NCBI GenBank assembly: GCA_902491535.1 | Contig: CABUHS010000020.1 | Location: 1 to 48,404 of the forward strand | DNA from: an uncultured Eubacteriales bacterium | GTDB taxonomy: Bacteria; Bacillota; Clostridia; Oscillospirales; CAG-272 | DNA: 48,404 nucleotides | Direction of reading: 5' to 3' | Shown here: positions 18,701-24,068 of the stretch, in pieces | How the letters are laid out: each line of letters opens with the position of its first letter | How positions within the stretch are numbered: the first letter of the stretch is position 1 | Made by a program: the position numbers and the translations under genes | The notes under the pieces: model-generated | The model's input: only the letters and a program-made list of their open reading frames with translations | What the model was told of the DNA's origin: nothing | The model's database searches: none

Positions 18701-18922
18701 GTTCGACGCCAATTTGAGATTTTCAAGCTGCGTTTTAAATATGTACTCGGATGGAGAAAGCCAACAGATGCTCTTGTCCGGGTTATCCTCGCACAGCTTA
18801 AAGCCGATAAAGGATTTACCTGTACCCGTCGGATGAACAACGGCTGCTTTTCCAGTCTCGGCAAGCATAAGAAGCGCCGCATCATAGGCTTCGGCATTGT
18901 GCTTGAATAATGATATTGCCAT
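15791..18922 (-). CDS. SF2 DEAD/DEAH-like helicase with nine helicase-associated (HA) repeats
   Basis: 1043-aa protein. Residues about 1-430 form an SF2 helicase core like that of type III restriction/UvrB-ResIII proteins: Walker A VVHPTGTGKSF, DEFH box (ILDEFHRCGAEMW), motif III LGLSATN, and motifs V-VI LNEGIHVNDVSGVILLRPT and QQIGRALS. Residues about 440-1043 contain nine tandem repeats of about 65-70 aa with the pattern W-x(2)-x-F/Y-AxxYY-x-x-G-(N/D)-L-x-(V/I)P, GxxLGxW, R/QRxxxxG-L, LxxIGMVW, matching the HA domain (PF03457). It is the second gene of the capsule operon, an unusual place for a helicase. Start 18922 has GGAG 8 bp upstream. The terminal stop falls exactly at a repeat boundary. 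A role in transcription or DNA inversion is inference. Confidence 0.88.
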   Translation of the reverse strand: MAISLFKHNAEAYDAALLMLAETGKAAVVHPTGTGKSFIGFKLCEDNPDKSICWLSPSEYIFKTQLENLKLASNGYEPENVRFFTYAKLMLMSKAEIASISPDYIILDEFHRCGAEMWGQGVRNLLNEFPDVPILGLSATNIRYLDNQRDMADELFDGNIASEMTLGEAIVRGILNPPKYVLSMFCYQDSLEKYKIRVKKSRNKVVRDMAEVYLEELRRTLEKADGLDVIFDKHMADRTGKYIVFCANKEHMDDMMSHTEWFAKIDRNPHIYSVYTPDTSASQSFESFRKDNDNTHLRLLFCIDALNEGIHVNDVSGVILLRPTVSPIIYKQQIGRALSASKNTDAVIFDIVLNIENLYSIGAIEDEMEIATTYYRCLGEKKEIVNERFTVIDEVRDCRALFDKLNDTLTASWDMYYRHAKTFYEENGNLEIPARYVTADGYALGRWIFNQKEIRKGTIPGKLTDEQIRKLDKLGMIWKPYSDLNWERNYAAAKDYYKKFGDLTPPARYITEDGVALGSWLSNIRTWEKAGVHRQYLTPERIDALNDIGMVWDVLDYLWEKNFVAAAQYYREHRNLDIPVAYSDKNGVKLGAWISRLRKLRKGQCRGTPPNEEQIARLDSIGMLWGDTVDNRWEKGFHEAELYKKRNGNLLVPTKFVTPSGFKLGTWIQRQRLVHKQKKILPERERRLESIGMVWETDTWEMRFALAKEYYEKNGTVDISQNLVVNGVWIGKWIWSQKKYLKSGKLTSEQVKMLSTLPMEQVGGRKNSWYALYEDLKEYKCEYKTLNGLHESYTGKSGFRLLNWVCTQRRKYRNGELSEEQIRLLNDIQFEWEAESKSYWDKGYRYAKAFYEANGHLEMEQRYKTEDGYALGLWVNNYRKAYNGLKTQVSVSDDQIKLLEAIGMVWKKDKIWDKRFAALEEFYRTMHRLPKSDSDDKEELILGRWLYSQRKYYRDGYFTKYKLQKLASVGITEEWLKPQPTPFEKGYAVAKAYYDEHGNLDISANYQYSNGFWLGAWANKIRKKKDMLGEEQLKKLNAIKFVW

Positions 18923-18990
18923 TGTCGGCACTCCTTTCCGTTCGTTTTCTCAGTCAAGTCATAATTTTCTGATAAAATTAATGTATTGGT

Positions 18991-20349
18991 TCAAACGGAA
19001 AAACTGTTGTAAATCTCTCCGCTTCCAACCGTTGTTCTCTCCGGCACTTGTGAGTTTTTAATGACAATACCGCCGCAATCCACATGAACATCGTCTCCAA
19101 CCACAGCTCCACGGTTGACGAGAGCATTGGAGGCAATGATACAGTTCTCGCCGACTGTTGCAGCATCCACCGTCGCTTGTGCTAAAATCACCGTTCCGTC
19201 GCCGACGACGGCATTGGGTGAAACCGTTGCGTTGGGATGAATGATTTTCGGAATGAGATAACCTTCGCTGCGAAGCTTATCCGTATAGCGTTTTCGTATG
19301 TCGTTGTTGCCGATTGCTACAAAAGCGCATGGGAAATGACTTACATATCGGGCGCTGTTTTCACAACGATCGAGAATTTCATCGTCCTTAATACCGTCAT
19401 CAAGAAACTTAATCTCATGGAAGATACCGAGCTTTTCTACGGTTTCTTTTACATTGTGTCCGTGACTGCCTGCGCCGAGGATAAGCAGATTCAAACGTTT
19501 TCTTTCCGGATTCACCGGCGTATCTAAACGCAAAATCGATTCGGGGATTGCTTTGATGTATTTTCCGAAGTAACGGTATAGCAACGTCTTATCCATACCG
19601 CTGATCAGCGACGCCGACTCAATATTCATGTTCGCTTCCAGACAGCTTTTGATAAAAGTGCAGCGCAGAGCATTGGCTGAGACGTTCTCAAGCTGCATGG
19701 GATTTTTTATCAACTTACGGAACGCCGCGCCGATCATATAGCTGCTACCAAGCTCTGTTTCGTGATCGGTCAAAACAAAGCAGTTTGGATTTTTGTCCGG
19801 CACATCATGCCGCAAAACAAATGCTTGCACCGCTGCAGTCATGGGAATATCTCTTTGTTCAACCGGAACAAGACACTTGCTCTTTCCGCTGCTCTTTATT
19901 CCCATGCGAATACGGAGAATTCGGTTTTCACAGTCGATGTCTCCATAGCGAAGGGCTGTCAGCTCTTCAAGAGAGATTCCCATATGTAAACACATATAAA
20001 AGCCGACGGCGACTGATTCGTCACTTTTGTCCAGGATGCGATCGATTAAATCTACTTGTTCGGAAGTTAACGGGTTTTCTATTTTTTCGTTATTCCTCAC
20101 TTTTTGCTTGCGGACAACAGCAGGCATTACAGAAACTTCCGGATTGACCGATGGCAAAACCGATGCAAAGTCAAGCGTAAGCTCCGTTTGTAATTCGGAT
20201 AGAGCTTGCGAGCGCTTCTTCTCTGCCTCTTCCTTGGTTGAACCGTAGACAAAACCGTATTTCATTTTCCCGTTTTCGTCTCGGAATTTTTGATACCGAG
20301 CTTCCCAACGACCATCTGCACGCAAAAATACGCTTTCACCGGTTCGCAC
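18991..20349 (-). CDS. Degenerate tyrosine-recombinase domain fused to PglD-like acetyltransferase; first gene of the capsule operon
   Basis: 452 aa from the preferred GTG. Residues about 1-50 match the AP2-like arm-binding N-terminus of the neighbouring integrase (shared DGRWEARY and GKxKYxF pattern). Residues about 90-270 match the recombinase catalytic domain, but the catalytic positions are mostly lost: the first Arg is Ser (GISLEEL against GIRLGEL), HxxRH is NALRC (second Arg kept), and GHSN is GMDK. A Tyr near the end may remain. Residues about 285-452 are a PglD-like acyltransferase (LLILGAGSHGHNVKE, beta-helix repeats, VHVDC, SGEIY) in which the usual catalytic NHD is NRG, so His is absent. 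GTG at 20349 has GGAGG 7 bp upstream. The open frame reaches 20406 but has no good site there. Likely a DNA-binding regulator; function unproven. Confidence 0.86.
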   Translation of the reverse strand: MRTGESVFLRADGRWEARYQKFRDENGKMKYGFVYGSTKEEAEKKRSQALSELQTELTLDFASVLPSVNPEVSVMPAVVRKQKVRNNEKIENPLTSEQVDLIDRILDKSDESVAVGFYMCLHMGISLEELTALRYGDIDCENRILRIRMGIKSSGKSKCLVPVEQRDIPMTAAVQAFVLRHDVPDKNPNCFVLTDHETELGSSYMIGAAFRKLIKNPMQLENVSANALRCTFIKSCLEANMNIESASLISGMDKTLLYRYFGKYIKAIPESILRLDTPVNPERKRLNLLILGAGSHGHNVKETVEKLGIFHEIKFLDDGIKDDEILDRCENSARYVSHFPCAFVAIGNNDIRKRYTDKLRSEGYLIPKIIHPNATVSPNAVVGDGTVILAQATVDAATVGENCIIASNALVNRGAVVGDDVHVDCGGIVIKNSQVPERTTVGSGEIYNSFSV

Positions 20350-20356
20350 AAACTTT

Positions 20357-20361
20357 CCTCC
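20357..20361 (-). promoter_or_regulatory. Ribosome-binding site deciding the GTG start at 20349
   Basis: On the minus strand GGAGG is followed by seven bases (AAAGTTT) and GTG. The longer reading frame from an ATG at 20406 has no comparable site, and its first 19 codons are encoded mostly by the inverted repeat. The GTG start also aligns the protein with the N-terminus of the neighbouring integrase. Confidence 0.85.
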
Positions 20362-20365
20362 AAAC

Positions 20366-20390
20366 TGTAATGAAGTATAACAATTTATTA
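20366..20390 (+). repeat. Left 25-bp inverted repeat (recombination site)
   Basis: Begins TGTAATGAAG and ends CAATTTATTA; it is the exact reverse complement of 21767-21791. Each copy is itself an imperfect dyad with 7-bp arms (TAATAAA and TAATGAA) around a 9-bp centre, the usual form of a tyrosine-recombinase core site. This copy lies in the 5' leader of the capsule operon, 4 bp before its GGAGG. Confidence 0.93.
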
Positions 20391-20437
20391 CATGGGAAAT
20401 AGGCATAAAAAAACCATTATTCCCGACTTTATATGAA

Positions 20438-20466
20438 ATTGTATCACAAATACTCAGCTTTGTAAA
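20438..20466 (-). promoter_or_regulatory. Capsule operon promoter inside the invertible segment
   Basis: Minus-strand -35 TTTACA (20461-20466), 17-bp spacer, -10 TACAAT (20438-20443), with TG one base before the -10 (extended -10). Each hexamer matches consensus in five of six bases. Transcription would start near 20431, giving a leader of about 80 nt that includes the left inverted repeat and the GGAGG site. Confidence 0.85.
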
Positions 20467-20515
20467 TAGATTTCAGAAAAAATACTTCCGGTAAAGTTGC
20501 AGTAATTTGGAAATT

Positions 20516-20521
20516 TATAAT
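20516..20521 (+). promoter_or_regulatory. Possible -10 for the recombinase gene
   Basis: TATAAT on the plus strand 60 bp before the recombinase ATG. No good -35 hexamer is found at 16-18 bp upstream, so if used it is weak or depends on an activator. It is divergent from the capsule promoter. Confidence 0.4.
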
Positions 20522-20547
20522 AAAATTAAACCTAAATTGTTTATTTA

Positions 20548-20568
20548 TAGTCAAAATTTTAGTCAAAA
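20548..20568 (+). repeat. Left pair of putative arm-type recombinase binding sites
   Basis: TAGTCAAAA occurs at 20548-20556 and 20560-20568, 12 bp apart start to start, in the same orientation, directly before the recombinase ribosome-binding site (AAAGGAG, 20568-20574). The same pair with the same 12-bp period recurs after the gene. The AP2-like N-terminus of the recombinase is a candidate reader, and its position would allow autoregulation. Confidence 0.65.
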
Positions 20569-20580
20569 AAGGAGAAGAAA

Positions 20581-21699
20581 ATGTCACGCAGAGGAGAAGG
20601 AATTTATAAAAGAAAAGACGGCAGATGGGAAGCAAGGTATATTCATCATTATGAAAACGGTAAGGCAAAATATCGCTTTCTCTATGCCGACACTTATGCA
20701 AAAGTAAAAGCAAAACGAACCGCCGAGCTTGTCTCTTTCCCCGCTATTGCTGTTGCCGGCAAATCACCAAAAACATTTAAGGACATTTCAGACGAGTGGC
20801 TTTTAGACATCAAAGATAAAGTAAAAGAGTCAACGTATACCCGTTACGAACGAAACGTGCGGATATATTTATTGCCATTACTGGAGAAGCAGAAGCTGAA
20901 AAAGCTGAACACAGATTTTTTGAAGGAGATACCCAAACAGCTTATTGAAACAGGCGGAAAGGAAGGTTCTCCGCTTTCAGCAAAGACTGTCGGCGACATC
21001 ATTTGTGTACTTAAATCAATTTTGAAATTTGCAAATCGGAAAGGCTGCATTTTTTTTGACGAAAGCTGTATTCCTCTTCCAAAAAGAAGCAAACCGCAGA
21101 CAAAAATATTGCCGGAGGAATACCGAATAAAAATAGAAGATCGACTTTGGAATTCCGGGGAAACGGTCAGTCTCGGAATCCTTTTTACTATGTATACAGG
21201 TATTCGCCTCGGAGAACTATGCGGACTTCGTTGGGGAGATATTGATTTTGTCACTGGCGTCGTTCAGATATCCCGTACTGTGGAGCGAATACCCGATTTA
21301 TTGTCAAATGCGAAATCCAAAACTAAGGTTATTATCAGTGAACCTAAGACGGAGAGTGCCAAGCGAATCATTCCTTTACCGCAGATTTTGCTTGAACATC
21401 TTGAAAAGTTTTGCGGTGAAAAAGACAGCTATATAGTCACCGGAAACGCACATCATACGGAGCCGCATCAGCTTTATTTGCGGTATAAAACCTTTTTGAA
21501 GCATACCGGAGTTCCCGAATACACATTCCACACACTGCGTCACACCTTTGCAACAAGATGTGTCGAACACAGTTTTGATACGAAGTCTCTTTCTGAAATT
21601 CTCGGTCATTCCAACATCGGGACAACCCTTTCCCTGTATGTTCATCCTACGTTAGAGCAGAAAAGAAATCAGATGGAGCGTTTGTTTTCGGGAGTCTGA
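20581..21699 (+). CDS. Tyrosine recombinase (integrase/invertase family)
   Basis: 372-aa site-specific recombinase. Residues about 1-50 form an AP2-like arm-binding domain (GEGIYKRKDGRWEARY). Residues about 65-165 are a SAM-like core-binding domain (TFKDISDEWLLDIKDK). Residues about 180-365 are the catalytic domain. Catalytic residues are all visible: Arg209 (YTGIRLGEL), Lys256 (EPKTESAKR), His317 and Arg320 (HTLRHTF), His343 (LGHSN) and nucleophile Tyr353 (LYVHP). GGAG lies 5-6 bp before the ATG. It resembles Tn916/phage-type integrases, but no excisionase or cargo is present. It lies between the 25-bp inverted repeats and so is most simply the enzyme that inverts its own segment and the capsule promoter. 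Confidence 0.93.
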   Translation: MSRRGEGIYKRKDGRWEARYIHHYENGKAKYRFLYADTYAKVKAKRTAELVSFPAIAVAGKSPKTFKDISDEWLLDIKDKVKESTYTRYERNVRIYLLPLLEKQKLKKLNTDFLKEIPKQLIETGGKEGSPLSAKTVGDIICVLKSILKFANRKGCIFFDESCIPLPKRSKPQTKILPEEYRIKIEDRLWNSGETVSLGILFTMYTGIRLGELCGLRWGDIDFVTGVVQISRTVERIPDLLSNAKSKTKVIISEPKTESAKRIIPLPQILLEHLEKFCGEKDSYIVTGNAHHTEPHQLYLRYKTFLKHTGVPEYTFHTLRHTFATRCVEHSFDTKSLSEILGHSNIGTTLSLYVHPTLEQKRNQMERLFSGV

Positions 21700-21702
21700 T
21701 TG

Positions 21703-21721
21703 TAGTCAAAAACATAGTCAA
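21703..21721 (+). repeat. Right pair of putative arm-type recombinase binding sites
   Basis: TAGTCAAAA at 21703-21711 and TAGTCAA at 21715-21721, again 12 bp apart and in the same orientation as the left pair. They start 3 bp after the recombinase stop codon and end 45 bp before the right inverted repeat, whereas the left pair is about 157 bp from its repeat. The asymmetry recalls integrase intasomes with unequal arms. Confidence 0.65.
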
Positions 21722-21766
21722 TAACCGTCCATTTTACCTGTATATAAGGCAAAAGTCAGCACTTTA

Positions 21767-21791
21767 TAATAAATTGTTATACTTCATTACA
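21767..21791 (+). repeat. Right 25-bp inverted repeat (recombination site)
   Basis: Begins TAATAAATTG and ends TTCATTACA; exact reverse complement of 20366-20390. The two flanking bases just inside complete a TATAAT at 21765-21770, so after inversion a -10-like hexamer would sit on the capsule side of the junction, though without a good -35. Confidence 0.93.
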
Positions 21792-21826
21792 CAAATAATT
21801 AAATTATGCGTATACTCATAAAAAAA

Positions 21827-21853
21827 ACGCGGCATATAAATGCCGTGTTTTTT
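21827..21853 (+). terminator. Rho-independent terminator just outside the invertible segment
   Basis: Stem ACGCGGCA / TGCCGTGT with a 6-nt loop followed by a run of T; the preceding run of A makes it work in both directions. It ends recombinase transcription in the present orientation and would stop the capsule promoter if the segment flips. Confidence 0.85.
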
Positions 21854-22104
21854 GCGAAGGCTTTACTGAGACTTGTTTTTATATTTTCTACGCTGTTTCT
21901 TTTTTTGTAAACTATCAGCCGAAAAAAATACTCGATGTTTCTAACATCAAGCAAATAAAACCTTATTATTCTTTCTGCCGTATTTATTCTTACAGCGGGT
22001 AAGTTCACTTCACCTGCCATCATGACAGGTACCACCTACCCACCGAGTGAATATAGTTATCCTTTTTGATATCCAAGCTACCGACGCAAAAGTCTTTAGA
22101 CGAA
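21854..22104. other. Non-coding stretch with one minus-strand hairpin
   Basis: About 250 bp without a convincing gene. At 21931-21951 a 9-bp stem (CTCGATGTT / AACATCAAG) is followed on the minus strand by a T-rich run, so it may be a leftward terminator. A 78-codon minus-strand frame here has no family features or ribosome-binding site. The stretch GTGAAT to CAAGCTAC near 22040-22083 reads in frame with the gene tail that follows. Confidence 0.5.
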
Positions 22105-22197
22105 ATGATAAGAATGACTGTCAAGAACAATCTGTTTCAGGCACGGAAGGATAAACAGGACAAAATAAAGGCACAGAGAGCCGATAAAACGGCTTAA
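22057..22197 (+). pseudogene. C-terminal remnant of an unidentified gene
   Basis: An open frame ends at TAA 22195-22197 and reads LISKLPTQKSLDEMIRM, then FQARKDKQDKIKAQRADKTA. The lysine/glutamine-rich helix looks like a real protein end, and a strong hairpin follows 4 bp later, but no start codon with ribosome-binding site or upstream body is present. An internal ATG at 22105 would give 30 aa. I do not recognise the parent gene. Possibly a leftover of an inserted element. Confidence 0.35.
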
Positions 22198-22201
22198 ACG
22201 C

Positions 22202-22239
22202 ACAACAAGGCAGGGAGTGAAAACTCTCTGCCTTGTTGT
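22202..22239 (+). terminator. Long hairpin with GAAA tetraloop, probable terminator
   Basis: A 17-bp stem (ACAACAAGGCAG... paired with ...CTGCCTTGTTGT, one G-T pair) closed by GAAA, then ATTTATACC. The tail is only moderately T-rich. It follows the gene remnant directly. Confidence 0.65.
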
Positions 22240-22283
22240 ATTTATACCTTGCTATTGAAATTAGGATAATCGAAGAAAACAAT

Positions 22284-22323
22284 AAATCCGAACCCATCTC
22301 CAACAAGGACAAGGTTCGGATTT
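22284..22323 (-). terminator. Terminator of the tRNA-Leu gene
   Basis: On the minus strand an 11-bp stem (AAATCCGAACC / GGTTCGGATTT) is followed by ATTGTTTTC. It starts 9 bp after the tRNA CCA end. Confidence 0.8.
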
Positions 22324-22331
22324 ATACTGTT

Positions 22332-22413
22332 TGGTGCGGATGACAGGATTTGAACCTGCACTCTTTCGAACCGGTTTCTAAGACCGGCATGTCTGCCATT
22401 CCATCACATCCGC
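22332..22413 (-). tRNA. tRNA-Leu (anticodon TAG)
   Basis: 82 nt with encoded CCA. Acceptor GCGGATG pairs with CATCCGC. The anticodon stem CCGGT/ACCGG encloses CTTAGAA, giving anticodon TAG for CUA/CUN leucine codons. A variable arm of about 11 nt and T arm GCAGG-TTCAAAT-CCTGT are present. It has its own promoter upstream and terminator downstream. The 3' end faces the recombinase and capsule side, the side on which tRNA-targeting islands insert. Confidence 0.93.
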
Positions 22414-22432
22414 ATGAATATTTAACAGATAT

Positions 22433-22461
22433 AGTATATCACTAAACAAAAATTTTGTCAA
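22433..22461 (-). promoter_or_regulatory. tRNA-Leu promoter
   Basis: Minus-strand TTGACA (22456-22461), 17-bp spacer, TATACT (22433-22438) with TG before the -10; 19 bp ahead of the tRNA 5' end. Confidence 0.85.
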
Positions 22462-22506
22462 TAACAACTTCAAGAAGATAAAAAAATATCAAAGTTTTCA
22501 AAGCAG

Positions 22507-22612
22507 TTGCAAACATATGATAAATATGTTATAATAAGCACAGAAAGTCTTACTGCATAAGCCTTTGCGGCTACACCGCTTACAAGGCTTCGCCTGGGAT
22601 TTATTTTATAAT
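22507..22612 (+). ncRNA. Candidate small RNA with its own promoter
   Basis: TTGCAA (22507-22512), 17-bp spacer and a perfect TATAAT (22530-22535) point rightward into a 100-bp interval with no open frame. The predicted transcript from about 22,542 holds a two-part hairpin: AGCCTT (22560-22565) with AAGGCT (22584-22589), and GCGG with CCGC inside. T-rich sequence follows at 22600-22612. It converges on the AI-2E permease gene, so an antisense or independent small RNA is possible. No known RNA family recognised. Confidence 0.4.
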
Positions 22613-22642
22613 AATTTTATGGCGTATAATATCTTCATAAAT

Positions 22643-23854
22643 TTATATTTCAGATACGTTGTCTTTTTTGTTTACCGTCGAAGCAGGAACTGCGTTGTCA
22701 CCGATAGCTTCACGCGCTGAATCACGTTCTTTTCTCACATACCGGAGCGCGCTTTTCGCAATAAGCAAAAATATCGGAGCAACTACCATCCCGACAATAC
22801 CGAAAATACGCATTCCGGCATACATTCCCACAAGTGTTTCAAGCGCTGAAAGTCCGATGCTGACTCCTACAATTCGCGGCTCCACTATTTGTCTTACAAG
22901 ACATGTAACACCGCATATTAAAAGAAGTCCTATTCCGGTATAGCTGTCACCTCTTATAAACATCACTGCGGACCATGGAATAAGCACAGATCCGACGCCT
23001 ATAACAGGCAGCATATCGGCAATTGCTATTATCAGCGCGGCAACTGCCGAATACTTTATTCCTATCATCAAAAATCCGGTGAGAAGTTCTGCAAATGTAA
23101 TAAGCAGGATCAGCGCATAAGCCCGCAGATATGAAGCGCCCGTACGCTTTATGCCGTCCGCCGCTTTTAATACTATCCGCGATATACTTTTCGGTATAAA
23201 AGCGAGGATCCGTGAGTTTAATCCGCTGAAATCCATACATATATAATACGAAGACGTAACCATTATTACGGTAAAGAACACTGCACCCGGAATCCCTGAG
23301 GCTACAGATGCTGCAAGCTCGGGAAGATATATCGCTGCGCGGCTGATTGCATCTTTGAGTAAGCCGAGTCCTTTCTCCGCCACTGCATCGGCATCGGCAA
23401 TAGCCGATCCCCCTCTCTGCGGAAGCTTTCCGGATATCCACTCGGCAACGCCTTTTATATATGCTGCTATCGAATCATAATTTTCAACGAGCGACTCAAC
23501 AATATTCCCGCATTCATAAAAAAGTCTGCGTATCACCCAAAATAAAGACGCGCCGACAACCGTATAAAGCAGTGTTATTCCAACAGCGCAAAGCAGACCG
23601 AGCGGAGTACCGGTTTTTTCGTGAAGCCATAAAAGCGCAGGTCTTATCAGCATTGACACTACCCACGCTATGGCAAACGGAAGAAAAATATCAAAAACAC
23701 ATCTCAAGCCAACAAAAAGCAGAAATGCTCCGGCGACGATATAAAAGAAAATTACGGCAATCCTTTTCCAGCCGTTTTCAGGCAAAAATGTCGGGCTTTC
23801 GTCTTTTTTGTCATCCCGCACACGGTCACGGTGTTCTCCAGATATATTTCTCAT
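22643..23854 (-). CDS. AI-2E family transporter
   Basis: 403-aa polytopic membrane protein of the AI-2E/PerM family (PF01594), a loosely defined group of permeases that includes the E. coli TqsA autoinducer-2 exporter and Na+/H+ exchanging members. About eight membrane segments are seen: IAVIFFYIVAGAFLLFVGL, LPFAIAWVVSMLIRPAL, later VFFTVIMVTSSYYIC, and the C-terminal conserved ALIIAIADMLPVIGVGSVLIPWSA and RQIVEPRIVGVSIGLSAL. These last two are the family hallmarks (the P-x-x-G-x-x-x-x-x-P and the ExRIVG-like segment). ATG at 23854 is preferred because AGGA lies 7 bp upstream; a start at 23887 lacks a site. Substrate unknown. Confidence 0.9.
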   Translation of the reverse strand: MRNISGEHRDRVRDDKKDESPTFLPENGWKRIAVIFFYIVAGAFLLFVGLRCVFDIFLPFAIAWVVSMLIRPALLWLHEKTGTPLGLLCAVGITLLYTVVGASLFWVIRRLFYECGNIVESLVENYDSIAAYIKGVAEWISGKLPQRGGSAIADADAVAEKGLGLLKDAISRAAIYLPELAASVASGIPGAVFFTVIMVTSSYYICMDFSGLNSRILAFIPKSISRIVLKAADGIKRTGASYLRAYALILLITFAELLTGFLMIGIKYSAVAALIIAIADMLPVIGVGSVLIPWSAVMFIRGDSYTGIGLLLICGVTCLVRQIVEPRIVGVSIGLSALETLVGMYAGMRIFGIVGMVVAPIFLLIAKSALRYVRKERDSAREAIGDNAVPASTVNKKDNVSEI

Positions 23855-24068
23855 CAGTACTTCCTTTTCTTTGCCGAAGATATTCATAACAGACGCAAAG
23901 CGCCGCGATTTTATACAGATATTATTTCCATTTTATCTTCATTTATAACGGTAACAAACACATAGTAACTGTTTATTTCCATATGCTTGGCATATGACGC
24001 ACAAGCATGCGGGTAAACATTCCTATATAATATTTCATCTATTTTTCACTCAGAAAGGATTTTTTATC

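Larger units (their letters stand above)
20366..21791. mobile_element. Putative invertible promoter segment (inverton) carrying its own tyrosine recombinase
   Basis: Two perfect 25-bp repeats in opposite orientation (20366-20390 and 21767-21791) enclose 1,376 bp. The segment contains an intact tyrosine recombinase gene (20581-21699), two pairs of putative arm sites, and a strong minus-strand promoter (20438-20466) aimed through the left repeat at the capsule operon. As sequenced, the promoter drives the operon (ON). Inversion would place the promoter near 21,691-21,719 pointing right into a terminator at 21,827. The recombinase would then lie at about 20,458-21,576 on the minus strand, reading toward the capsule genes with about 108 bp between its stop and their GTG. 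Inversion itself is inferred from architecture. Confidence 0.85.

Noticed and set aside
20350..20406. Upstream ATG (20406) as start of the recombinase-acetyltransferase fusion
   Set aside because: No ribosome-binding site precedes it, the added residues are encoded by the inverted repeat, and GTG 20349 has GGAGG at ideal spacing and aligns with the integrase N-terminus.
20366..21791. Insertion sequence with 25-bp terminal inverted repeats
   Set aside because: The enclosed enzyme is a tyrosine recombinase, not a DDE transposase, and the bases just outside the repeats do not form a target duplication. A promoter aimed outward at the operon fits an inverton better.
21799..22035. 78-codon minus-strand frame next to the switch
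   Set aside because: It runs through the terminator hairpin at 21,827 and a second hairpin at 21,931, has no ribosome-binding site and no family features.
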